From: CAVPDE01 sp964580575
GTDB lineage: Bacteria > Desulfobacterota > DSM-4660 > Desulfatiglandales > HGW-15
Reading direction: 5' to 3'
Assembly (NCBI GenBank): GCA_964580575.1
Contig: CAZOLJ010000140.1
Span: forward strand, 1-6,861
DNA: 6,861 nt
Below, one piece after another: positions 1 through 6,381 of this stretch (positions within the stretch are counted from its first letter, which is position 1; each line of letters starts with the position of its first letter). A model generated the notes under the pieces. It ran no database searches. It was given only the letters and a program-made list of their open reading frames with translations, and was not told the DNA's origin. Position numbers and translations under genes: made by a program.

Positions 1-700
1 AAGAGCGCAGTTCGTCCATCCTGCCCTCTCCCTTCTCGAGACCTTCTTTTGCCACTTGGATTGCCTTCTGTTTCTCTCCTCTTTCCCAGTAAAAGGTGGC
101 TAGGTCGTGGAAGTCCCCGCCGTACTTCATGTTGAGGGATCGAAGCCTCAGATAATCTTCATGGTCGCCGATGCGCCGGTAGATCCTGAGGGCCTGGATT
201 TGCGCCCAGTCTTTACCCATGGTTTCGAAACATTCGGCAAGATAGCGCCAATCGTCTTTATCACGACAGGTTCCATAGGCTATCTCATTAAGCATATCAT
301 CCATGCCGGCGTTGCCCCTCTCGACATAAGGCATCACCTCATCGAGGAGGTGCCTGCGGTAATCGCGGGGGACCTTTTCCTTCTTGAGTTTCTCTGCCAG
401 CTCATAGAGAAGGGTATCCACGTAATCCTCGGTTCGGCGATCTCCTCCTCCGTACTCGTCGAGGTCAGACAAGTCCGGCTCAAGCTCCATCCACAAAGCC
501 ATCACCGCTTCGCCTTCCGCCTTCCCTTGTTCATCCTCTGGCAGAGCAACGTGCTTCTTAAGATATTCAAAGCAGCTTCGGCGAACCTCCGGCTCCTTTC
601 CGGCAAGATCCAGGACAAGTCCTGCCAGCACATCCTTTTCAGTCGCCGAAACCAGCCGCGTCAACAAGTCTTGATTTTTCTTCTTTGTATTCCTTGGCAT
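1..700 (-). CDS. Helical-repeat (TPR-like) protein, N-terminal 233 residues, cut by the window edge
   Basis: Seen: an open frame begins at ATG 700 and runs off the left edge without a stop. An in-frame TAA directly precedes the ATG, so no longer start exists, and GGGAG lies six bases upstream as ribosome binding site. The N-terminus is lysine-rich (MPRNTKKKNQ). The rest is acidic and almost wholly helical, with pairs of helices such as DVLAGLVLDLAGKEPEVRR (residues 23-41) and a stretch near 197-225 (FHDLATFYWERGEKQKAIQV) that fits a TPR unit. There is no signal peptide, membrane segment or zinc-binding cysteine cluster. Inference: it resembles the helical-repeat region of proteins I associate with bacterial SWIM zinc-finger/SNF2 gene clusters; the SWIM domain itself is not in this part. 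The gene lies 87 bases after the HsdS-RadC chimera, so it may be read from the same transcript. Function unknown; a cytoplasmic scaffold is plausible. Confidence 0.8.
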   Translation of the reverse strand, partial: MPRNTKKKNQDLLTRLVSATEKDVLAGLVLDLAGKEPEVRRSCFEYLKKHVALPEDEQGKAEGEAVMALWMELEPDLSDLDEYGGGDRRTEDYVDTLLYELAEKLKKEKVPRDYRRHLLDEVMPYVERGNAGMDDMLNEIAYGTCRDKDDWRYLAECFETMGKDWAQIQALRIYRRIGDHEDYLRLRSLNMKYGGDFHDLATFYWERGEKQKAIQVAKEGLEKGEGRMDELRS

Positions 701-787
701 TTAAAGCTCCCTTGTCCTTATTTTGAACGGCATGAAACGGCCAGGTTTTCAACTGTTTGGGCAGTGGTTGTCAGAGGTCGCCGCGAG

Positions 788-919
788 TTACAATTTCCCC
801 GCCTCCAGGAAGCTGAAGTAGGCAGTTCGATTAAAGATAATGTGATCCAGAAGCGAAATACCCGCAACCACTCCGGCGGCTTTGATGTGTTTCGTGATCT
901 CGATGTCGGCCGGGGATGG
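788..919 (-). pseudogene. radC: RadC (JAB/MPN domain) 3' remnant, last 43 codons
   Basis: This is the 3' part of the chimeric frame. RadC-family proteins carry a JAMM metal site of the form HxHPxG...SxxD. The remnant begins exactly at the SxxD end: Ser172 and Asp175 of the chimera (PSPAD) are present, and the HxH half is gone. It then follows the family to its usual end: an ITKHIKAAG helix, a GISLLDHIIF strand and a YFSFLEAGKL tail before the TAA. It therefore cannot bind metal as RadC does. The RadC start, N-terminal helix-hairpin-helix region and most of the JAB domain were lost with the 3' half of hsdS. Recognition rests on motif memory rather than an alignment, but several consecutive family landmarks agree. 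Confidence 0.8.
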
Positions 920-1429
920 TTGGAGGCGGGCGGCCCTGAATGCGTATTGTGGTAGTCCGAATCGTGTGACGCCAACTGCTCTTGCCTCATACTGTGCGCG
1001 GAACTGCTTACTTGAGTGAACCCAGGCGAGGTATGGACCGCACAAGTTCTTGGAGCGTGGTCTCATTAAAGCCAAATGGTAGCCGCACAAAACACCTGGC
1101 AAATCATCCTCCACCAAGGCGGAAATCGCTATGTCATCAGGAGTCTCCGAGTCCTTGGTGGAGAGCACGTCACCCCGTTGAACTTGAAACTTCTTGATCT
1201 CCCGCTTTTCTGCGGACGCTTCCATGAATTCAAGCTCTTGGGTGATGCGGCCGTTCTTGTAAACGTCAAGATAATTACAGAGGCGTACTGGCTCTTCGTC
1301 GTCAATCGTATGCTTGTCTACATTGCTGAAGATGACGTCTGCAACATTGTCGATTCGTGTGCGATGCCAGTCTTCCGGCAAGGAGTCTATCGAGGGTGTC
1401 AATGAGTCTCTTTCAGCGGTGAAATTCAC
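788..1429 (-). CDS. hsdS: Truncated HsdS (one target-recognition domain) fused in frame to a RadC C-terminal tail
   Basis: HsdS is the DNA-specificity subunit of type I RM enzymes and normally has two target-recognition domains separated by conserved helices, about 400 residues in all. Here the frame is 213 aa. Residues 1-169 look like a standard first domain: an entry of the PEDW type (18-21), the VRLCNYLDVYKNG strand (48-60), GDVLSTKDSETPDD (86-99) and the closing VGVTRFGLPQYAFRAARL (152-169). The LPPLPEQ-type turn and spacer helix expected next are absent. Residues 171-213 instead match the end of RadC/JAB-domain proteins (PSPADIEITK, LDHIIFN, YFSFLEAGKL). The start is GTG 1429, which overlaps the TGA of the upstream nuclease gene (GTGA), so translation is probably coupled. 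Without the spacer helices, docking to HsdM or dimerisation as a half-subunit is doubtful. It is likely a deletion product; it could still be expressed. Confidence 0.85.
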   Translation of the reverse strand: MNFTAERDSLTPSIDSLPEDWHRTRIDNVADVIFSNVDKHTIDDEEPVRLCNYLDVYKNGRITQELEFMEASAEKREIKKFQVQRGDVLSTKDSETPDDIAISALVEDDLPGVLCGYHLALMRPRSKNLCGPYLAWVHSSKQFRAQYEARAVGVTRFGLPQYAFRAARLQPSPADIEITKHIKAAGVVAGISLLDHIIFNRTAYFSFLEAGKL

Positions 1430-2589
1430 TTGCCCACTCCCTCCCCCTTCCTTTCCGGTAACACACTGCGGACAACGGCGCGGAGCTGTCGGGCGGAGGG
1501 CAGTTTCCCTCTCATTGCGGGGGGCAATTTGGATTGAAGCTCATAGGTTGCCACGCCGATGGGGTTGGCCTTGGTGCGCAAGGCGTATTCTACCTCGATA
1601 TCGTCCTTCTCGGCGCAGAGGATGACGCCGATGGAGAGCTGATCATCGGGGGAGCGTTCTTTGTCGTTGAGCAGGTTTAGATAAAAATCCATCTTGCCGG
1701 CGTATTCGGGCTCAAAGGGCCCCACCTTCAGCTCAAAGGCGACCAGGGCCTTAAGGAAACGGTGATAGAAAAGCAGGTCGATGAAATATTCCTTATGGCC
1801 AAGGGTGAGCCGGTACTGGCGGCCGATGAAGCAAAAGCCGTAGCCGAGCTCCAATATGAAATTCTGAAGCTGCTCGATTAAACGGTCTTCCAGCTCCCGC
1901 TCCTTTACTTCCCTCTTAATGCCGAGAAATTCCAAGCAGTATGAACTCTTGACCATCTCGTCGGCCTGCTCGGCCAGGTGCTCGGGAAGAGCAAGCTCGA
2001 AGTTGTGGGTCTTCTTCTCCGTCACCGCACGTTCGTAGGCTCCGGCTTTGATCTGGTTGAGCAGGACATTGCGCGACCAACCGAAACGGGCCGTCGCCTG
2101 AAGATACCAGAGCCGGGCTCCGGGGTCCTTGATCTTTTTGAGCAACTCGACATGATGCCCCCACGGGATGGGGGCAAGCATTTCTCGCACAAACTGTGAG
2201 AGAAATTCCTCCCCAGCTTTTTCTGGAACAGGCCGTTCCAGATGTTTTCCCTCTCGTCTTTCCATTTCTGGAACAGCTTGTTCCAGAAAAGATGCATCAG
2301 CGTATTCAGAGTAAAACTGTCTCATTCTCCAGACGCTGTCAGGTGAAAAACCTCGCATTTCTGGAAACGCCCGGCGCAAATCCGCCGCCACCATTTCCAC
2401 CACCGAATCGCCCCATCCGAGTATCTGCTGCTTCTCCACGATGCCTCGCCCGATGTCCCAGTAGAGCAGAATCAGGTCGCGGTTCACATGGCGCGCCGCC
2501 GAGATGCGGGCCGCAGTGACTCGCGCCTTGAGCTCCTGGATAAACTTGCGGTACTCCGGGTTGGCCATAACAGCCGGATCGTTTTTCAT
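1426..2589 (-). CDS. DUF1016 (YhcG-type) PDDEXK nuclease-like protein inside a type I RM operon
   Basis: A 387-aa protein with the two-part layout of the DUF1016/YhcG family. Residues 10-95 form the DUF1016 N-terminal, winged-helix-like domain (LILLYWDIGRGI at 39-50, FPEMRGFSPDSVWRMRQFY at 75-93). The C-terminal part, about 140-365, has IPWGHHVELL, then FGWSRNVLLNQI, then the nuclease core: Asp271 in EYFIDLLFYHR followed by the ELK triad of AFELKVG (Glu286, Lys288). This D...ExK pattern is the PDDEXK active site and looks intact. Residues 100-127 between the domains are a repeat-containing linker described separately. The ATG overlaps the hsdM stop as ATGA, with AGGA eight bases upstream, and the stop overlaps the hsdS start as GTGA. 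Genes of this family recur between hsdM and hsdS. Nuclease activity and any role with the methylase are inferred from the fold. Confidence 0.9.
   Translation of the reverse strand: MKNDPAVMANPEYRKFIQELKARVTAARISAARHVNRDLILLYWDIGRGIVEKQQILGWGDSVVEMVAADLRRAFPEMRGFSPDSVWRMRQFYSEYADASFLEQAVPEMERREGKHLERPVPEKAGEEFLSQFVREMLAPIPWGHHVELLKKIKDPGARLWYLQATARFGWSRNVLLNQIKAGAYERAVTEKKTHNFELALPEHLAEQADEMVKSSYCLEFLGIKREVKERELEDRLIEQLQNFILELGYGFCFIGRQYRLTLGHKEYFIDLLFYHRFLKALVAFELKVGPFEPEYAGKMDFYLNLLNDKERSPDDQLSIGVILCAEKDDIEVEYALRTKANPIGVATYELQSKLPPAMRGKLPSARQLRAVVRSVLPERKGEGVGK
2222..2242. repeat. Palindromic repeat copy 1 in the DUF1016 linker
   Basis: TCTGGAAC, five bases, then GTTCCAGA: perfect 8-bp inverted arms. 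It encodes the LERPVPE part of the linker (around residues 117-123 of the nuclease-like protein). It is a diverged copy of the larger palindrome at 2265-2289, displaced by 45 bp, which is 15 codons, so the reading frame is kept. Confidence 0.7.
2265..2289. repeat. Palindromic repeat copy 2 in the DUF1016 linker
   Basis: TTTCTGGAACA, the triplet GCT, then TGTTCCAGAAA: perfect 11-bp inverted arms, 25 bp in all. On the minus strand it encodes FLEQAVPE (residues 101-108). The same peptide recurs in altered form (LERPVPE) 15 codons later. A palindrome this exact inside a coding region is unusual and would form a hairpin in the mRNA. Confidence 0.8.
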
Positions 2590-4562
2590 TGGGCCAGTCC
2601 TTTCAACAACGCTTCGGCCTCCTTTTCCAGCCGCCAGAACTCGGACAGCAACTCGTCGGCCGGACTAGGCGGCTGGTAGCGGTAGAAATACTTGTTGGGC
2701 AGGATCTCGTAGCCGAGCTGGGGGCTGTCTTCCCAGCGGATGATGGGTTTGGCGATCTCGCGTTTGAGAAAGGCCTCGATATCCTCGCCGTAGGGGATAT
2801 ACTCATCGTCCTTCACATAGTGGCGGTGGGTCCACTCCACGGCGAGCACCTCTGGGTTGTCTTCCATCAGGGACTTGAACTTCTTGGCGGCATTGTCCCT
2901 GGGGCCGAGGGTGAGGGTCGCCGACTTCTCGCTTCCGCTGACATTCATGCGCACGCGGAAAGTCAGATCGCTCTCGTAGAATTCCTGCTCCTTTTTCAGA
3001 TTCGCCGCAGTGAATGCTTTCTCGTGGGGCTCGGTGATGGTCGCCGGCTGGTCATGCTCATCCAGCTGCCAGAAGACCACGCTCACCTTGTGGTAGGCAA
3101 AATCCGAGCGTCGGAAGATCTTCACGCATTCATCAGCGTAGCCTTTGCTCCACCCTTTCCGGTATCGCTCTTCGATCCAGGCCCGGTGCGCATCGGTGAT
3201 GTGGTTACGTTTGTTACCGAAGGCCTTGGGCTCCTTTTCGTACTGCCGGCGGGCGTCGATCAGCATCACCCGCTCCTTATGGGATGCGGGCTTGTCGTTG
3301 CGCAGCAGCCAGATGTAGGTGAAAATACCGGTGTTGTAGAAAAGCTGGTCCGGCAGCATGACAATAGCGTCGAGCCAGTCGTTCTCCAAGATCCAACGGC
3401 GGATCTCGCTTTCACCGGAGCCGCAATCGCCGTTTGATAGTGGCGAGCCGTTGAAGATGATGGCGATACGGCTGGCGCCCTTACCAGGTTCTTTCATCTT
3501 GGCCAGCATGGTTTGCAAGAAGAGCAATGCGCCGTCGTTGACCCGCGGCATCCCGGCCCGGTAGCGGGTTGTTTTCAGCTTGCGCGCCTCGGCCTCATAC
3601 CCGTCCTTGCCGCCCCAGGTGACGCCGAAGGGCGGATTTGAAAGCATGAAATCAAAACGGAACTTGGTTTCCGGCAGCTGGTCACCCGGTTCCCGGCTGT
3701 GGGGATCGTGGGGGATCAGCGAGTTGCCCAGGTGCACCCTGGCCTGCCGGTCATCCTTGATCAGCAGATCGGCCTGGCAGATGGCGTAGTTGGTGGGCGA
3801 CATCTCCTGCCCATGAACCGTGACGAACTTCTCCACATTGGCCTGTTCGTTAGGTGTTCCGGCCCGATCAAGGAGATGCTCCTTGGCCACCGACAGCATT
3901 CCGCCGGTTCCGCAGGCTGGGTCGTAGATTGAAACGTGACGGTCGGGGATTGGGATGTCCAGCAGTTCGACCATCAAGCGGATGACCTCCCGCGGTGTGA
4001 AGTGCTCTCCGGCTTCTTCGCCGCTCTGTTCTGAAAAACGCCTCAGAAGTTCTTCGTAAATATAGCCCATCTCCAGGGGTGAGAGCACATCCGGGCCGAG
4101 TTCAAGTTCCTTGTACTGGTTGAGGATCGGCGCCAGGCGGTTATTCTTGACCATCTGGCCGATGGTAGCCCGATAGTTGAAATGCTCGATGATGTCGTCC
4201 ACATTTTTCGAGAAGCCGTTGATGTAAGCGCGGAAGTTTTCCTCTAACAGGGTGTGATCTTCTTCGTAGACCTTGCGCAGGGTCCAGTCCGACTTGTTGG
4301 AGAAAGGTGCGGTGCTTGTCTCCAGGCCTTTCACAGGCTTGGCAAGTTCCTTTTCAGTAAGCTTCGGTCGCTTGGCCAGAACCTCGGCGGCCTTCTCCTC
4401 CCGCCACTTGATGATCACGCACTCGAGACGGCGGATCACGATGACGGGCAAAACGACATTTTGGTACTCATAGGCCTTGAACTTGCCGCGCAAGCGCTCG
4501 GCGGATTTCCAGATCTCATTGGCTAGGTTGTCGAGCTTGGGTTTGTCGATGGATAGGACCAT
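2586..4562 (-). CDS. hsdM: Type I restriction-modification N6-adenine DNA methyltransferase subunit HsdM
   Basis: HsdM transfers a methyl group from S-adenosylmethionine to adenine at the site selected by HsdS. Numbered from ATG 4562 the protein is 658 aa. The HsdM N-terminal helical domain (LANEIWKSAERLRGKFKAYE, about 13-32) is followed by the methylase fold, with the SAM-binding DPACGTGG at 214-221 and the catalytic NPPFG at 309-313; the HFTPREV segment just before motif I is also present. A long C-terminal extension ends in a helix (SEFWRLEKEAEALLKG) suited to binding HsdS. The frame is open to 4631, but I chose 4562: AGGA lies six bases before that ATG, the family similarity begins there, and a strong -10 box lies at 4615-4620, so the longer start would be upstream of the transcript. 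The 3' end overlaps the nuclease gene by ATGA. All motifs look intact, so the subunit should fold, but it lacks a complete HsdS here. Confidence 0.95.
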   Translation of the reverse strand: MVLSIDKPKLDNLANEIWKSAERLRGKFKAYEYQNVVLPVIVIRRLECVIIKWREEKAAEVLAKRPKLTEKELAKPVKGLETSTAPFSNKSDWTLRKVYEEDHTLLEENFRAYINGFSKNVDDIIEHFNYRATIGQMVKNNRLAPILNQYKELELGPDVLSPLEMGYIYEELLRRFSEQSGEEAGEHFTPREVIRLMVELLDIPIPDRHVSIYDPACGTGGMLSVAKEHLLDRAGTPNEQANVEKFVTVHGQEMSPTNYAICQADLLIKDDRQARVHLGNSLIPHDPHSREPGDQLPETKFRFDFMLSNPPFGVTWGGKDGYEAEARKLKTTRYRAGMPRVNDGALLFLQTMLAKMKEPGKGASRIAIIFNGSPLSNGDCGSGESEIRRWILENDWLDAIVMLPDQLFYNTGIFTYIWLLRNDKPASHKERVMLIDARRQYEKEPKAFGNKRNHITDAHRAWIEERYRKGWSKGYADECVKIFRRSDFAYHKVSVVFWQLDEHDQPATITEPHEKAFTAANLKKEQEFYESDLTFRVRMNVSGSEKSATLTLGPRDNAAKKFKSLMEDNPEVLAVEWTHRHYVKDDEYIPYGEDIEAFLKREIAKPIIRWEDSPQLGYEILPNKYFYRYQPPSPADELLSEFWRLEKEAEALLKGLAQ

Positions 4563-4568
4563 TCGGAT

Positions 4569-4572
4569 TCCT
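4569..4572 (-). promoter_or_regulatory. Ribosome binding site fixing the hsdM start
   Basis: AGGA on the minus strand, six bases before ATG 4562. The next upstream in-frame ATG (4583) has no comparable site, and the one at 4631 lies upstream of the predicted transcript. Confidence 0.6.
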
Positions 4573-4614
4573 GTCTGATGGTACATCTGAAAAGGAATAA
4601 CGAAATGTGGATCA

Positions 4615-4642
4615 ATTATAGCCAAACTCAATCTTTTGTAAA
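4615..4642 (-). promoter_or_regulatory. Sigma-70-type promoter for the hsdM operon
   Basis: On the minus strand TTTACA (4642-4637; five of six consensus -35 bases), a 16-base spacer, then TATAAT (4620-4615; perfect -10). Initiation would fall near 4608, giving a leader of roughly 45 bases to the hsdM ATG. It lies just past the recognisable 3' remnant of the neighbouring broken gene, so the RM operon can be transcribed on its own. I see no clear operator. Confidence 0.65.
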
Positions 4643-4662
4643 TCAGTTTGAGTGGCTAGACA

Positions 4663-4779
4663 TGCGACGAGCACCCTGATCCCTTGATTGTCGGGAGAGT
4701 TGAGCCAAAGCATCCGGTCGAATATGCGTCCGGCCTCCTCAAAACGACCCGGACGCCACAGGCTTAATCCGTTTTCGAC
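4663..4779 (-). pseudogene. C-terminal remnant of a TPR-ended protein (second half of the gene beginning at 5146/5194)
   Basis: In a frame different from that of the 151-aa gene, this stretch reads ENGLSLWRPGRFEEAGRI followed by FDRMLWLNSPDNQG. This is a very recognisable final TPR-like motif (LWRLGRFEEA...F.RMLWLNP.DNQG.R) found at the C-termini of some bacterial TPR proteins annotated as ST7-like or cytoplasmic. It has no start codon or binding site of its own and overlaps the end of the 151-aa frame (4739-4779). After about 4663 the similarity stops and the frame drifts into the promoter before a stop at 4612. I read it as the far end of the same ancestral gene, brought next to the front end by an internal deletion. 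Confidence 0.65.
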
Positions 4780-5194
4780 GTGAAGGGGTTGAGCCGATTG
4801 AAGGATAAGGGTTAAGGCCGAGCCATTTGCGGTAAGCGGCCAGATAGCGTGCGACGGTCGGGCCTTTTGGGAACACGACCTCCGACGCTGCGATGATGTG
4901 TTTAGAGCCGTCCTCTCGTCGGCATTTTGCCGTCAGGCCTCGGCGCTCATTTCCGTCGTAATCGATCTTTATCACCGACACGGGCTCACCGATGACGAAC
5001 CCGTCGGCCGGCAGCGGAACTTCATCCTCGATGACTTGGCAAGAAGCTGAAAGTTGCTCGTCCTCACCGTATGCATCGACGATGATCTCTTCGATCAAGT
5101 CATCCAAATCGGTTGTGTCTTTGTCATTCTGTCTTTTTCGCCTCATTTGCTTATATCCTGGGTATGCTGTTTTGCCACTTCCCTCATTTTTCAT
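4739..5194 (-). CDS. N-terminal fragment (151 aa) of a larger conserved protein, 3' end lost by deletion
   Basis: Seen: the frame has an acidic helix (TTDLDDLIEEIIVDAYGEDE), then a compact beta-rich domain (VIGEPVSVIKIDYDGNERRG, LTAKCRREDGSKHIIAASEV), then a helix RYLAAYRKWLGLNPYP. The last fourteen or so residues (SRRKRIKPVASGSF) come from DNA that in another frame encodes the TPR remnant, so they are not a natural C-terminus. From memory, this N-terminal domain normally belongs to a protein of about 430 aa ending in that TPR motif; similar sequences are sometimes labelled calcium-binding, which I cannot support. Start is uncertain: ATG 5194 overlaps the upstream gene by 11 bases and has AGGA seven bases before it, whereas ATG 5146 (MRRKRQ) also has an AGGA and fits the family better. 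Function unknown; the fragment may still be translated. Confidence 0.65.
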   Translation of the reverse strand: MKNEGSGKTAYPGYKQMRRKRQNDKDTTDLDDLIEEIIVDAYGEDEQLSASCQVIEDEVPLPADGFVIGEPVSVIKIDYDGNERRGLTAKCRREDGSKHIIAASEVVFPKGPTVARYLAAYRKWLGLNPYPSIGSTPSRRKRIKPVASGSF

Positions 5195-6338
5195 TCCATA
5201 TTCCTGCTTTCACCAAGCGTTTAATGAGAGCCTTACGGCGCAAATGGCCTGCCATGAATCCTCCTAGCTCCTGCTCGAAGATCCCCCGACTTTCATGAAC
5301 AGAATAGGCTTCCGCAAGGTCAACAAGCAGACGACAGGCATCTCTGTAGGCCGTGCTAGACCCCCTTTCCACCAACTGCTGGACAGACTTCCACATTTTG
5401 GGAAGATCCGTGGAAAGGTTCCTGAGATAGGCCTCACGCTCCTTGCGCCGCTTGGTCTCACGCCTCTCCTGTTCACGTTTTTCCTGCTCAAGGCGTATCC
5501 TTTCGGCCGCCTCCGCATGCTTCCGGAGCTCTCCTACAGTACGTCGGGGCACATCGATCTTGGCAGCCTGAAGGCCCCGCCGCCATGCCGCAAAACAATT
5601 CTTGAGCGCTCTCTCAGCCTGCTGTCCCTTGCCGGCCAGAAGGAGTTTCATGAGTGCCGTCACTTCATCCTGCGGCAAGCCATCAAGCCAGGCATCCGTC
5701 TGCTCTTGCAAGGGCTCTTGATCCTGTGGGGCTGGGCTTCCAACGCCAGTGCCTGCCAGCAAGTCTTCGTCCACCTCCAGAAATTCGGCAAGCGCCTTTT
5801 GGGCCGCCGTTAGGCGCCCCAACCCTTCCATGGACATGGGTTCTATCTCGTCGTCATCGATCATTTCCCCGGTTACGGCCGAAAGCCATCCGATATAAAG
5901 ACTGCGCATATCCCCGCTCAATATCTCGTCCCGCACAGGGGCAAGGCGCGCCATCCAGCCGTGTCCGTTCTCCATGCCGAAACGGTCATAGTTCTCGGAC
6001 TCGTTCAGGCTCCAGGTGATGATCCAATCGGTTTTCGTTGCTTTGAAATCAAGCACGTAGGGCGCTGCCATCGCCTTTGCTGTGTTTTCTGGTATGGTCT
6101 CGATGGGCACACGAACCTTGAAAACGGCGGTCATCCAGTTGGCCACGTACACATGGGCGTCGAAAAAAAGCTCCATCAGCTTATCGGGCTTGCCTTTGAA
6201 ATCGCCCCACTCGTAATGGTTTGTAAAGCTGACAGGCGTGATATGGGCTCGGGTTGAAAGCGCACGCAGGACCGATATCTCCTCCGCCGTCAGCGGCCTG
6301 TCAATGGCAAGAAACTCGTAATACTGGTATTCACTCAT
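5184..6338 (-). CDS. Conserved protein of unknown function (384 aa), YQYYEF N-terminus and charged coiled coil
   Basis: A soluble protein with no signal peptide or membrane segment. Residues 1-160 form a folded domain opening with SEYQYYEFLAIDRPLTAEE and containing ALSTRAHITPVSFTN, HYEWGDFKG and YFDAH-like FFDAHVYVANW; this opening is one I recognise from uncharacterised proteins in several bacterial phyla. Residues 170-215 are an acidic linker. Residues 270-305 are a highly charged coiled coil (AERIRLEQEKREQERRETKR). The C-terminal 310-380 is helical and ends in HLRRKALIKRLVKAGIW, a close also seen in helical-repeat SWIM-associated proteins. The start at ATG 6338 has GGAG ten bases upstream. 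The 3' end overlaps the next frame by 11 bases if that one starts at 5194, suggesting coupling. It looks intact, unlike both upstream and downstream neighbours. By context it probably worked with the SNF2/SWIM-type genes; its biochemical role is unknown. Confidence 0.85.
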   Translation of the reverse strand: MSEYQYYEFLAIDRPLTAEEISVLRALSTRAHITPVSFTNHYEWGDFKGKPDKLMELFFDAHVYVANWMTAVFKVRVPIETIPENTAKAMAAPYVLDFKATKTDWIITWSLNESENYDRFGMENGHGWMARLAPVRDEILSGDMRSLYIGWLSAVTGEMIDDDEIEPMSMEGLGRLTAAQKALAEFLEVDEDLLAGTGVGSPAPQDQEPLQEQTDAWLDGLPQDEVTALMKLLLAGKGQQAERALKNCFAAWRRGLQAAKIDVPRRTVGELRKHAEAAERIRLEQEKREQERRETKRRKEREAYLRNLSTDLPKMWKSVQQLVERGSSTAYRDACRLLVDLAEAYSVHESRGIFEQELGGFMAGHLRRKALIKRLVKAGIWNEK

Positions 6339-6381
6339 GGCACTAATTCTCCAGCAGTTGTCGCAAGAGATGCAACAGTTA

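Noticed and set aside
701..787. Possible promoter or terminator between the HsdS-RadC gene and the left-edge gene
   Set aside because: TTGAAA is present on the minus strand, but the nearest AT-rich -10 candidate is 21 bases away. No stem with a following T run was found.
107..955. Plus-strand open frame of 282 codons
   Set aside because: It runs opposite to the helical-repeat gene and crosses into the HsdS-RadC gene. Its product has no recognisable motif, and there is no convincing ribosome binding site.
2350..2365. Third TTTCTGGAA half-site in the DUF1016 gene
   Set aside because: It encodes part of the family's conserved FPEMRGFS motif and has no inverted partner, so the likeness to the linker palindromes is probably chance.
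2589..3437. Plus-strand open frame of 282 codons opposite hsdM
   Set aside because: It is the antisense shadow of the hsdM C-terminal half; the minus strand is clearly coding there.
4612..4662. Continuation of the TPR remnant frame to a stop at 4612
   Set aside because: Similarity ends at about 4663 and the remaining codons pass through the -35/-10 promoter, so this part is probably not derived from the gene.
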